From positions 3,534,001-3,598,000 of the forward strand of contig NZ_JBJKFD010000001.1 of the NCBI RefSeq assembly GCF_049723905.1: 64,000 nucleotides of DNA, read 5' to 3'. How positions within the stretch are numbered: the first letter of the stretch is position 1; each line of letters begins with the position of its first letter. Under the pieces are notes generated by a model. The model was given only the letters and a program-made list of their open reading frames with translations. It made no database searches and was not told the DNA's origin. The DNA is from G963665185 sp049723905 (lineage in GTDB: Bacteria > Desulfobacterota > Desulfovibrionia > Desulfovibrionales > Desulfovibrionaceae). Both the position numbers and the translations under genes were made by a program. This document shows positions 35,648 through 43,469 of this stretch, piece by piece.

Positions 35648-35956
35648 TTACTTGATGTTTTCTATTTCTTTGATGATGGCGGGCTTTTGTTTCAGCCCTT
35701 CCAGGCGGCTCACTTCCTCGCCGTCCTTCATAAAAAGCATGGTCGGGAACCCTTTGACGCCGCAGCGTTCCTTGAGTTCCGCATTCTCATCAAAATCGAT
35801 GGTGTAAATGGGAAAATCCGGGGTGTTCCTGTCTATGTCCTTGAGGACGAAAGCCAGCATTTTACATGGGCCGCAGGTCTTGGAGTAGAACTCCACGAGC
35901 ATGGCGCCGGCTTTGTCCATGGCATCGTATTCCGCGGTGTTGATTTCTTTGATCAT
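35648..35956 (-). CDS. Thioredoxin
   Basis: 102 aa thioredoxin fold with the redox motif CGPC at 28-31 inside VEFYSKTCGPCKML, the cis-proline segment GFPTML and a short charged C-terminus. It has no signal peptide and so acts in the cytoplasm. It lies 12 bp before the sulfotransferase gene and 35 bp after the transporter gene, so all three are one transcript. Because the partner enzyme carries CRC and CVVC, reduction or protection of that enzyme is a reasonable inference; in E. coli, assT is paired with the thioredoxin-fold proteins DsbL/DsbI in the periplasm. Confidence 0.93.
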   Translation of the reverse strand: MIKEINTAEYDAMDKAGAMLVEFYSKTCGPCKMLAFVLKDIDRNTPDFPIYTIDFDENAELKERCGVKGFPTMLFMKDGEEVSRLEGLKQKPAIIKEIENIK

Positions 35957-35991
35957 ACCTTTTCTCCTGCCTCCTTCTGGTTCTCTCCGGC

Positions 35992-37524
35992 CTAGAAAAT
36001 GACATTGGAGAGAGGAATTCCCACCACTATGAGAACCAGCACAACGAGCAGGGATGCATACGAGGCGTGGAGTGCCACATCCTTTTTGGAAATCCAGTCG
36101 GATTGATCGTAGAGCATGGCTGCAAAGGGGGAACCGGCCGGAGTGGCCGCCGCTATGAGCACTATGTAGAAAAAGCAGGCCAGAACCGGAGCGGGGTTGA
36201 AGCCGAACGCATTGGCAATGGCCAGAAGAACGGGGGAAAGCACAAGGCCCGCCACCACGGAGTTGAAAAAGTTGGTGATGATGATGCCCAGAAGAATGAT
36301 GACCACGGAAAGGGTGAGTATTCCCAGGCCGGAAAGATGATCACGCAACATGTATTCCATAAAGATGGTGATGTTGGTGCCCTTGCTCGACATGGCGCCG
36401 CCCAGCAGAAAGGCCGTGGCAATGAGGAAAAAGGTCCGCCACGGATAAACTTTGCCGACTTCCTGAATTTCGGCCACGGGTTTGCCGTCCACCCGCAGAA
36501 ACGTAACCAGGAAAATAATCAGAAGGGTGCCCCCCAGCGAGTTTTGCGCCATGAATGCTCCCAGAATATTGTCGTGCCCGATGATACCGGGCAGCAGAAG
36601 CCAGGCGGCATAAAAGGCGAACAGCCCGATGACGATCTTTTGCTGCGTCGAGAGAGGGGGAAGCTGGTCCTTGTTGATGGCCTTCATATCGACACGCTTC
36701 AGGGGGCTGACGTCCACCCGGAAGATAAAGCGCATGGACAGAAGGATTACGCCGATACATACAAAGGAAATGATGATGGCGAACAGCAGGTATGCCGCCA
36801 GGTTGATGGGCACAAACTGCAGGTCCGTAGCCTTTGTGGCAAGGTTTTGCAGGTTTGCCAGCAGGTAGAACGCTCCGCCCTTGATGGGGTCGCTGGCAAA
36901 GCTGAGCAATGCCATGATGACGATGTTGACCGTCATCATGGTGACGTATCTGTCACCTTTTTTGAATCCCACGTAGTCCAGGACGATATAAAGGACAGGC
37001 CACATAAGAAAGCAGGCTGTGGTCTGTTCCAGAAAGGCGACAAAATATGTGGCCAGCAGAATGGCTGCGGTAAAACGCCAGGGCCTTCCCTGCACGTAGG
37101 GGTGCGTCATGAACCAACGCGCCAGATAAACCGAGATGTTGCTTTTTACCAGCACCGAGGCAAACATGAAGAGGAAAAACATCATGACGACCATGGGATT
37201 GCCGAAGTATTGCTTCAAAACAGCAGGCATGGGAGCGTAATTGCTCATGCCAAGAAGCAGAATTCCGAGAAAACTTGGCCAGAGTGTGTCAACAAAGGTC
37301 CAGAGATAAACAACGCCGAGAAACAAGGTGATGACCGTCATTCCCATGGGAGTGACGGAAAGCAGAATTCCGCCGTCCACCTGGGGGAGTCCCATCTTGA
37401 TAAGTCTGTCGGAGGACTCTACAATCATGGACGGAGGAGAAACCATGCGGCCGAAAAGCATGATTCCCAGGCCGATTAAAATGTGAATAATCTCACCAAT
37501 CTGTATTTTTGTCTGCTTACCCAT
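35992..37524 (-). CDS. SLC13/DASS-family anion transporter
   Basis: 510 aa inner-membrane protein with about 12 hydrophobic segments. Typical elements are FLEQTTACFLMWPV (instead of the usual SNTAT region), SFASDPIKGG, a central cytoplasmic loop with VDMKAINKDQLPPLS, and TPAGSPFAAMLYD near the end, matching the second Ser/Asn-Thr-Ala-type loop of divalent anion:sodium symporters. Substrate could be sulfate, a sulfate ester or a dicarboxylate; the sulfotransferase downstream favours a sulfated compound (inference). Start is placed at 37524, where GGTGGG precedes ATG; 37536 is possible. The gene is divergent from the Crp/Fnr-type regulator. Confidence 0.85.
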   Translation of the reverse strand: MGKQTKIQIGEIIHILIGLGIMLFGRMVSPPSMIVESSDRLIKMGLPQVDGGILLSVTPMGMTVITLFLGVVYLWTFVDTLWPSFLGILLLGMSNYAPMPAVLKQYFGNPMVVMMFFLFMFASVLVKSNISVYLARWFMTHPYVQGRPWRFTAAILLATYFVAFLEQTTACFLMWPVLYIVLDYVGFKKGDRYVTMMTVNIVIMALLSFASDPIKGGAFYLLANLQNLATKATDLQFVPINLAAYLLFAIIISFVCIGVILLSMRFIFRVDVSPLKRVDMKAINKDQLPPLSTQQKIVIGLFAFYAAWLLLPGIIGHDNILGAFMAQNSLGGTLLIIFLVTFLRVDGKPVAEIQEVGKVYPWRTFFLIATAFLLGGAMSSKGTNITIFMEYMLRDHLSGLGILTLSVVIILLGIIITNFFNSVVAGLVLSPVLLAIANAFGFNPAPVLACFFYIVLIAAATPAGSPFAAMLYDQSDWISKKDVALHASYASLLVVLVLIVVGIPLSNVIF

Positions 37525-37776
37525 GCAACCCACCATACTGAGTTAAAATGTCCCTGTTTCAGGAAGATTATGCGCATTCGGCAGAAGAAGAATGTAGCCT
37601 GGACTAGTTTTGTGAAAAAAAACTCAAGCTATCTGCAATAGTGTTGTTGGCTTATTTCCTTTAAGTCTCCTCTGGGTGGGCGGGCTTAGGGAAATTTGCA
37701 ACTATAAATAGACAAATGAGAACGAGACAGCAGGGGGACAGGTGTTTTTGGGGGCCTGTTCTTGGGGGGCCTGGCA

Positions 37777-37806
37777 TTGGCAGCCGGGTACTATTTTGCG
37801 TACACT
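37777..37806 (+). promoter_or_regulatory. Candidate promoter of the Crp/Fnr gene
   Basis: TTGGCA (37777-37782), an 18-base spacer and TACACT (37801-37806) form a good sigma-70 box set 38 bp before the regulator's ATG. The rest of the 320-bp divergent region is the likely site of control for the transporter operon; no clean FNR-type palindrome was found in it. Confidence 0.6.
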
Positions 37807-37844
37807 ACGAAAACATGTTCTGAAAAAATACAAGGAAGGGCGAA

Positions 37845-38534
37845 ATGACCTTTGCCATGGAGCGCGAGAGCATAGAAAAAATTCTTGAGCCGATTGCCAT
37901 TGAAGTCACTCTGCCCAAGGACGCCCGGTTCGAGCGGCAGAACGTATATTATCTGAAGCAGGGCTTTGCCGCCCTGACGCACTTGACCCGCAATGGAGAG
38001 CAGAGTTCGTTTTTGTATTTCAAGGCGGGCATGCTGCTCAATTTTCTGCCGCCCATCATCATGGAAACGGGAATCGGCACCGACTTCACGGTCAAACGGT
38101 TTGCTTCGCTCGACCATGTTATTCTGGCAAAAAACAGGTGCACGGCCCTGTGCATGAATGGAAAGATTTTTCTCGACTATGTGGAAAAGAATCCACAGCT
38201 CTACAAATTGCTCTTACGCTCGGTCAGCGAAAATCTGATCAATGCTCTCGCTTTGTCCACAGACCTTTCCACCAAACCCGCCGGGGTGCGGGTCTGCCAG
38301 CTTCTCCTGGACTTCATGTACGAAGGGGAAAACGGCGAGCCCCCACAGATTCCGCGCTATCTTACCTACAACGAAATCGCCTTTTATCTGTCCATGCATG
38401 TGATCACCGTTACGAAAATATTCAAGGCCCTGAAACAAAACGGAATCATAACCAAAAAGGGCAGAATCACATTTGTTACCGACCGGGAGCAGCTGCTTGC
38501 CATTGGTGAAGGGCTGAAAGAACTCAAGTATTGA
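37845..38534 (+). CDS. Crp/Fnr family transcriptional regulator
   Basis: 229 aa. Residues 1 to about 125 form a cyclic-nucleotide-binding-like beta roll, and a long dimer helix lies near 115-140. The C-terminal winged helix (about 150-225) holds the recognition segment IPRYLTYNEIAFYLSMHVITVTKIF and the wing NGIITKKGRITFV. There is no N-terminal cysteine cluster, so it is not an oxygen-sensing FNR; the ligand is unknown. A good AAGGAAGG site precedes the ATG. It is divergent from the transporter-thioredoxin-ASST-SDR genes and is their likely regulator. Confidence 0.88.
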   Translation: MTFAMERESIEKILEPIAIEVTLPKDARFERQNVYYLKQGFAALTHLTRNGEQSSFLYFKAGMLLNFLPPIIMETGIGTDFTVKRFASLDHVILAKNRCTALCMNGKIFLDYVEKNPQLYKLLLRSVSENLINALALSTDLSTKPAGVRVCQLLLDFMYEGENGEPPQIPRYLTYNEIAFYLSMHVITVTKIFKALKQNGIITKKGRITFVTDREQLLAIGEGLKELKY

Positions 38535-38629
38535 GATTTTGAGAAGAGGGGAGAGAGAAGAGATTGAAGTGCCCTATAGATGACGGACACGAACCGAGAG
38601 GTTACTGTTCGCTCCAACAGGAGAGCATA

Positions 38630-38914
38630 GTGGCACGTATGAGATATTCAAAAGATTTCAAGTTGTCAGCGGCAAAGCTTGTTGTCGAACAAGGGTATTC
38701 CTTTTCTGAGGTTGCACAGCAGCTTGGCTGTAGCGGCTGGTCAGTTCGTGATTGGGTTAGAAAGTATCGTGCAAGTGGCGAACTTTCTCCCAGAGAGGAA
38801 AGCACGTCAGCTGCCAGCGATTATGCCAAGCTGAGGGACGAGAATGCCCGCCTGCGCATGGAGAATGAAATTCTAAAAAAGGCAGCGGCGTACTTTGCAA
38901 AAGAGTCCCTGTAA
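38630..38914 (+). CDS. IS3 transposase OrfA (helix-turn-helix)
   Basis: 94 aa. A helix-turn-helix (RYSKDFKLSAAKLVVEQGYS then VAQQLGCSGWSVRDWVRKY) is followed by a leucine-zipper-like helix with DENARLRMENEILKKA. Start is GTG at 38630, which has AGGAGAG about 6 nt upstream; ATG at 38639 is an alternative. The slippery heptamer A-AAA-AAG (38876-38882) lies over the Lys-Lys codons near the end and should allow a -1 frameshift into orfB. Confidence 0.92.
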   Translation: MARMRYSKDFKLSAAKLVVEQGYSFSEVAQQLGCSGWSVRDWVRKYRASGELSPREESTSAASDYAKLRDENARLRMENEILKKAAAYFAKESL

Positions 38915-39792
38915 AGTACGCGTGGATCGCAAAGCAAAGGGGACATTACCCGACGAAGGTTCTTTGCAAAGTTCTGTCCGTCAGCAGAAGCGGCTATTAT
39001 GCGTGGGCAAGGCGAAAGCCCGGTAGACTGGCGTTGAAGCGGCAGCTGGTCCTTGCCGCAGCACAGAAGTCGTATCACGCCAGTAGGGGAATTTACGGCT
39101 ATCGCAAGGTGCATATGGACGTCGTGGAGCAGGTTGGGTTTTGGTGTTGCCCGGAGACAGTGCGGCGGGTGCTGGCGGCTGCTGGACTGCAGTCCAAGTT
39201 GAAGCGAAAACATCGTTATCCCTGTCAAACTGGACCGAATCCGCCTGTGGCTGAAAACCATCTTTCACGACAGTTTTTAGCCTCGGCACCGAATCAGAAA
39301 TGGGCGTCGGACATTACGTATATTCCGACACGAGAAGGCTGGCTGTATCTTGCTGTTACTCTGGACATGTTCTCCAGACGCGTGGTGGGTTGGGCAATGT
39401 CGGAACGCGTGGACTCACATCTCGCCTGCAAGGCTCTGACAATGGCCGTTAAATCCAGATCCCCCAAAGCGGGATTGCTCCATCACAGCGACCAAGGCTG
39501 TCAATACACCAGCGAACTGTATAGAAAAGCCCTGAGTCAAAATGGAATGGTTTGTAGCATGAGCCGCAGGGGAAACTGCTGGGACAATGCCGTTGCAGAA
39601 ACGTTTTTCAGCAAGCTGAAAAGGGAATGGGTAAATTGGAGCAGGTACCAGACCCGCTCCGAAGCCAAACTGGATATCTTCATGTTCCTGGAAGGATTTT
39701 ATAACAGGAAACGGCGGCATGCCGGAATCGGTTATAAAAGCCCGGTGGAATATGAAAACATCCACCAGGCTAAAAGTAACGTAGCGGACTAA
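38880..39792 (+). CDS. IS3 transposase OrfB (DDE integrase), made by -1 frameshift
   Basis: The catalytic part of the OrfAB transposase. In the -1 frame the sequence is open from the slip site to 39792. An internal ATG at 39034 could also start it, but the conserved HTH_21-like part begins earlier (YAWIAKQRGHYPTKVLCKVL). The rve core has the three acidic residues in WASDITYI, HHSDQGCQYTS and NAVAETFFSKLK. The RRGNCWDNAVAE block is typical of the IS3 family. No stop or frameshift damage was seen. Confidence 0.92.
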
Positions 39793-39833
39793 CCTCTCAG
39801 AGAATGTCCATTTTTTATATGGCACTTCAGATG

Positions 39834-39870
39834 CGAGGGGGCAACCTCTTGCAAGAGGTTCTCCCCCTCG
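39834..39870. terminator. Hairpin of the repeated GAGGGGG type
   Basis: Stem CGAGGGGGCAACCTCTTG / CAAGAGGTTCTCCCCCTCG, then CGCTCCCCCTTCCAGAAATTTT. Directly outside the right end of the IS; before insertion it would have lain about 30 bp behind the Crp/Fnr stop codon. Confidence 0.65.
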
Positions 39871-40767
39871 CGCTCCCCCTTCCAGAAATTTTCAATATGT
39901 AATTGGGGGGATACTCAACGGCCTGAGACTCTTTTTCTGGAAGTGGGCAGAATAGCAGCCCGATGCACGGCATTGTAAAGGCAAAGAGCGAAAAGTTCTT
40001 GGCGTACGGTGTTACAATGAGGGAATAAAGCGAGTCATGGTGTCCCGTTGGCTTGTTTCCAGGTAGGGGCCAGGACAAATTTTGCCAGAAACAGTGGGGG
40101 AACCCGGCCAACGCGCCCGGTTCCCCCGGTTGTTTCCGGCACCTTCCCCTCCCCCTCCGGCACGAAGGGGCCGCAGGTATATTTCTGTATGGCTTTGCCG
40201 CCTCTTCGTACCAAGTCAGGTGAGGTAACGCCCTTGCGCCGTAGGTTTGTAAGCTGCATTTGCAACTGCTGCTGAGTCGCTACGCCACGCCAAAGAAAGG
40301 GGCGTGGCGAAATGGAGGCCATTGGTGATGTGAATTTGAAGGGCGTACGCGCGCTATTAAGAATTACCTGCTTCCATATTTTTTAAGGCCGAATATGAGT
40401 AAAAATTGGTTTTGAGGATAAGGCGTATTTTCTTTGTTTTTCATACAGCCAAAGCCCCAGGCCGTGTACGTTTCGGTTCGGGCAAGGCGCTACGGACTTT
40501 CGCGAGCGGGAAACGCAGAACATATTCCCCCTGATAAAAGTTTTAGGAAAAGGAATGGGGGTGTGGGGGAAGGGAAAGAACCCTTTTCCAAAAGGGTTTT
40601 TCTCTTCCCCCACTCTCTTTTTCCCTACAACCAGCAGCAACGCCGCCCCCGCCCTGATGGTCGCGAAAATCGCACGGCCACAATTCCCTTTTCGCCCCTT
40701 TATTCCCTCCCCTGTTTCGGTTACATGCTTGGGGAGTTGATACAAATTGCGAAGGAGAGCGTGGGAT
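39871..40767. other. 900-bp region without a recognised gene
   Basis: The longest gene-free stretch. Visible structures are CGCCACGCC / GGCGTGGCG (40283-40309), a long hairpin GTGGGGG...CCCCCAC (40563-40613) of the terminator-repeat family, and GGGGGAACC...GGTTCCCCC at about 40101-40129. A 95-residue minus-strand frame (40035-40322) has no ribosome site or familiar domain. The end holds the serS promoter and a GAAGGAG ribosome site. It may be remnants of repeats or an unrecognised small RNA. Confidence 0.4.
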
Positions 40768-42051
40768 ATGTTGGATATTAAATTTTTGCGTGGAAATCTT
40801 GAACTGGTTCGCCAGAGCATTGCCAACCGTGGTGGCAAGGTGGACCTCTCCGAATATGAAGCCTTGGACGCCAAGCGTCGCGAGATGATCCAGGAAGTGG
40901 AAACTTGCAAGATGCGGCGCAACGAGGCTTCCAAAGCCATTGCCCAGATCAAGCGCGAGGGCGGCGACGCGTCCGAAGCCATTGCCGAGCAGGCAGCCGT
41001 GGGCAAGACCATCAAGGAGCTGGACGAGCAGCTCAAGGTGGTGGACGAAAAAGTTCAGGAATTCCTGCTGGACATTCCCAACGTGCCGCACGAGTCCGTG
41101 CCCGTGGGCAAGGACGAGAACGACAACCCGGTTTCCTGGACCTGGGGCGAAAAGCCCGAGTTCTCCTTTGCGCCCAAGGAACATTGGGAGCTGGGCCAGG
41201 AGTTGGGCGGTCTGGATTTTGAGCGTGCAGCCAAGCTTTCCGGCAGCCGTTTTGCCGTAACCTATGGCGCCATTTCCAAGCTGGAACGCGCCCTGGCGAC
41301 CTTCATGCTGGACGTGCAGACCGGTGAGAACGGATATTTCGAAGTGGCTCCTCCGGTTATCGTGAACAGCGACGCCTTGTACGGCACGGGCCAGTTGCCC
41401 AAGTTTGCCGAGGACCTGTTCAAGGTGGAGGGGCAGGAAGCGTACCTGATTCCCACTGCCGAGGTCCCTCTGACCAACCTGCACGCCAACGAGACCATTG
41501 ACGGCGACCGGTTGCCCATCAGCTATTGCGCGCACACCCAGTGCTTCCGTTCCGAGGCCGGTTCCTACGGCAAGGACACCAAGGGCCTTATCCGCATGCA
41601 CCAGTTCGGCAAGGTGGAGCTGGTACACTTTACCCGTCCCGAAGACTCCTTCGACCAGCTGGAAAAGCTGACCAAGAATGCGGAAAGCATTCTGCAGAAG
41701 CTGGGCCTGCACTACCGCGTGGTGACACTGTGCACCGGTGATCTGGGATTTTCCTCCACCAAGACCTACGATATCGAGGTCTGGCTGCCCGGCCAGGACA
41801 AGTACCGGGAAATTTCGTCCTGCTCCAATATGGTCGATTTCCAGGCGCGTCGTGCCGGAATCCGCTTCAAGGACAAGGGCCAGAAAAAGGCGCAGCTCTG
41901 CCATACGCTGAACGGTTCCGGCCTGGCCGTGGGCCGCTGCATGGTGGCGCTCATGGAAAACTACCAGCGCGAAGACGGCAGCATCGAGGTTCCCGAGGTG
42001 CTACGTCCCTACATGGGCATGGACGTTATCGAGCCCATGGAAAAGTTTTAG
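40768..42051 (+). CDS. serS: Seryl-tRNA synthetase
   Basis: Class II synthetase of 427 aa. The N-terminal antiparallel coiled coil that grips the tRNA variable arm spans about residues 30-100. Class II motif 2 lies in CFRSEAGSYGKDTKGLIRMHQF, noted here by its core FRSEAGSYGKDTKGLIR, and motif 3 in LNGSGLAVGRCMVALMENYQ. SSCSNMVDFQARRAGIRF is typical of SerRS. The ATG at 40768 begins MLDIKFLR, the standard start; a frame upstream to 40747 is ignored. A terminator follows. Confidence 0.97.
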   Translation: MLDIKFLRGNLELVRQSIANRGGKVDLSEYEALDAKRREMIQEVETCKMRRNEASKAIAQIKREGGDASEAIAEQAAVGKTIKELDEQLKVVDEKVQEFLLDIPNVPHESVPVGKDENDNPVSWTWGEKPEFSFAPKEHWELGQELGGLDFERAAKLSGSRFAVTYGAISKLERALATFMLDVQTGENGYFEVAPPVIVNSDALYGTGQLPKFAEDLFKVEGQEAYLIPTAEVPLTNLHANETIDGDRLPISYCAHTQCFRSEAGSYGKDTKGLIRMHQFGKVELVHFTRPEDSFDQLEKLTKNAESILQKLGLHYRVVTLCTGDLGFSSTKTYDIEVWLPGQDKYREISSCSNMVDFQARRAGIRFKDKGQKKAQLCHTLNGSGLAVGRCMVALMENYQREDGSIEVPEVLRPYMGMDVIEPMEKF

Positions 42052-42078
42052 CGAAACCGCGTTTTTTGAATGCTACAG

Positions 42079-42113
42079 GGCAGGGAAGACTTCGGTTTTC
42101 CCTGCCTTTTTTG
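42079..42113 (+). terminator. Terminator after serS
   Basis: GGCAGGGAA / TTCCCTGCC stem (42079-42087, 42098-42106) followed by TTTTTT. The VOC-like gene starts only 17 bp later, with its ribosome site at about 42117-42121. Confidence 0.9.
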
Positions 42114-42129
42114 TTTTGGAGGCAACACC

Positions 42130-42786
42130 ATGGAATTGGATCATATCTATATTTGTGTGGGGGAAAAGGCTCCCGAGGGCGACGCCCTGGTGGAGTTCGG
42201 CCTGGTGGAAGGCTCGTCCAACACGCATCCGGGGCAGGGCACGGCCAACCGCCGGTTCTTTTTTCATAACTTTATGTTGGAGCTGCTGTGGTGCGTGGAC
42301 CCGGCCGAGGTCCGGGCAAAAATCACCCGGCCCATCCGACTGCATGAAGCGCTGCTCTCCCCCGAGTCCGACGCGTCGCGATTCGGCATGGGATTTCGGG
42401 CGGAAAATGGTGATGAGTCCGACGCGCCCTTTCCGTTCGTCCATTACAGGCCGAAGTATCTGCCCGAGCCGTTGTCCGTGCAGACCGGTTCCCAGCGTCC
42501 GGCCACGGAGCCGAACTACTTTTTCCTCAATTTTGTGCAAAGGCCGGACCCTGCTGAAATAAAGGAGCCCATCAACCATCCCAACGGCCTGCGCTTTCTG
42601 ACCTCGGTGAAGGTCTGGCTGCAACAGGAGGTGCAACTTTCCGATACGGCAAAGCTGGTGAGCAGCCTGCCGGGCGTGGAGATAGACAGGGCAGACGAAC
42701 AATTGATCGAACTTGAATTCGACCACGGCGAGCAAGGGCTGCGCAGGGATTTTCGTCCTGTTCTGCCACTGGTTATTACAGGCTGA
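42130..42786 (+). CDS. VOC/glyoxalase-like family protein
   Basis: 218 aa cytosolic protein. The first half begins MELDHIYICV, the usual first strand with a metal-binding His of the vicinal-oxygen-chelate fold, and continues FGLVEGSSNTHPGQGTANR and FFFHNFMLELLWC, with a second candidate metal set (Glu in LELLW). The second half repeats a weaker version. This resembles VOC-type proteins of unknown substrate. GGAGG at about 42118 precedes the ATG. A GNAT gene follows 16 bp later, so the two are cotranscribed. Confidence 0.75.
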   Translation: MELDHIYICVGEKAPEGDALVEFGLVEGSSNTHPGQGTANRRFFFHNFMLELLWCVDPAEVRAKITRPIRLHEALLSPESDASRFGMGFRAENGDESDAPFPFVHYRPKYLPEPLSVQTGSQRPATEPNYFFLNFVQRPDPAEIKEPINHPNGLRFLTSVKVWLQQEVQLSDTAKLVSSLPGVEIDRADEQLIELEFDHGEQGLRRDFRPVLPLVITG

Positions 42787-42802
42787 AGAGGAGAGCGGGG
42801 CA

Positions 42803-43351
42803 ATGGAAATTGTAACGGAACGCCTTGTGCTGAGGCAATGGAAGGACGAGGACTACGAACCGTTCGCAGCTTTGAATGCGAACCCGCGGGTGATGGAATT
42901 TTTCCCCGCGCCGCTCGACCGCGCAACTAGCGATGCCATGGCCGACCGCTGCCGTGCCCTGATTGCCCAGCGCGGCTGGGGGCTGTGGGCGGTCGAGGTG
43001 CAGGAAACCGGTCGGTTCATCGGCTATGTGGGGCTCCACGTGCCCACCGCGGAACTGCCGTTCATGCCATGCGTGGAAATCGGCTGGCGGCTCGAATATT
43101 CGGCCTGGGGCCATGGATTTGCCACGGAAGCGGCCCGCGCAGCCTTGGAGTTCGGCTTTGGCGAGCTGTGGCTGGATGAAATCGTTGCCTTCACCTTTGT
43201 GGGCAACCGCAGGTCGCGGGCGGTTATGGAGCGGCTGGACATGGTCGAGTCTTCCGATTTTTTGCACCCGGCCCTGCCGCAGGGCAGCCCGCTGCGCAAA
43301 CATGTGCTGTACCGGCTTTCTCATGCGCGTTGGAACGGGCGGGAAGCATAA
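42803..43351 (+). CDS. GNAT family acetyltransferase, RimJ/RimL type
   Basis: 182 aa. ERLVLRQWKDEDYEPFAALN is the typical N-terminus of the RimJ/RimL-like group. PCVEIGWRLEYSAWGHGFATEA carries the acetyl-CoA loop (here WGHGFATEA), and GNRRSRAVMERLDM is the closing motif. It could acetylate a protein N-terminus or a small amine; the substrate is unknown. GAGGAGAG precedes the ATG at 42803. Confidence 0.9.
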   Translation: MEIVTERLVLRQWKDEDYEPFAALNANPRVMEFFPAPLDRATSDAMADRCRALIAQRGWGLWAVEVQETGRFIGYVGLHVPTAELPFMPCVEIGWRLEYSAWGHGFATEAARAALEFGFGELWLDEIVAFTFVGNRRSRAVMERLDMVESSDFLHPALPQGSPLRKHVLYRLSHARWNGREA

Positions 43352-43407
43352 ACAGGAGGGGCTGTTCCCGGCGCAATCCGTCCGGCCTGTATCTCCGCGT
43401 GTTTCAA

Positions 43408-43450
43408 TAAAAAACGCCCCGTCAAAGCGTCTGCTCTGCCGGGGCGTTGT
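43408..43450. terminator. Terminator between convergent genes
   Basis: ACGCCCCG / CGGGGCGT arms (43414-43421, 43440-43447). On the minus strand it is followed by TTTTTTATTG, so it mainly stops the minus-strand hydrolase gene ending at 43470. Confidence 0.8.
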
Positions 43451-43469
43451 GTTGTTGAATGGGGGGGAA

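Larger units (their letters stand above)
38565..39829 (+). mobile_element. Intact IS3-family insertion sequence, 1265 bp
   Basis: Terminal inverted repeats begin TGAAGTGCC at both ends (left 38565 on; right, complement ending at 39829) and continue with matching TATA and GGACA blocks over about 25 bp. A 3-bp target duplication GAT flanks the element (38562-38564 and 39830-39832), as expected for IS3. Inside are orfA and orfB in overlapping frames with an A-AAA-AAG slip site. It inserted between the Crp/Fnr gene and the hairpin that probably ended its transcript. All parts look intact, so it may be active. Confidence 0.95.

Noticed and set aside
32903..35995. A 1030-codon open frame on the plus strand across the SDR and sulfotransferase genes
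   Set aside because: It is antisense to two well-supported genes with clear motifs, has no ribosome site or domain, and arises from the GC-rich codon pattern of the other strand.
37525..37844. FNR-type binding palindrome (TTGAT-N4-ATCAA) in the transporter/regulator divergent region
   Set aside because: No convincing match found by eye, although control by the adjacent regulator is likely.
40035..40322. A 95-codon minus-strand frame in the gene-free stretch before serS
   Set aside because: No ribosome site, no domain, overlaps hairpins; kept only as part of the unexplained region.
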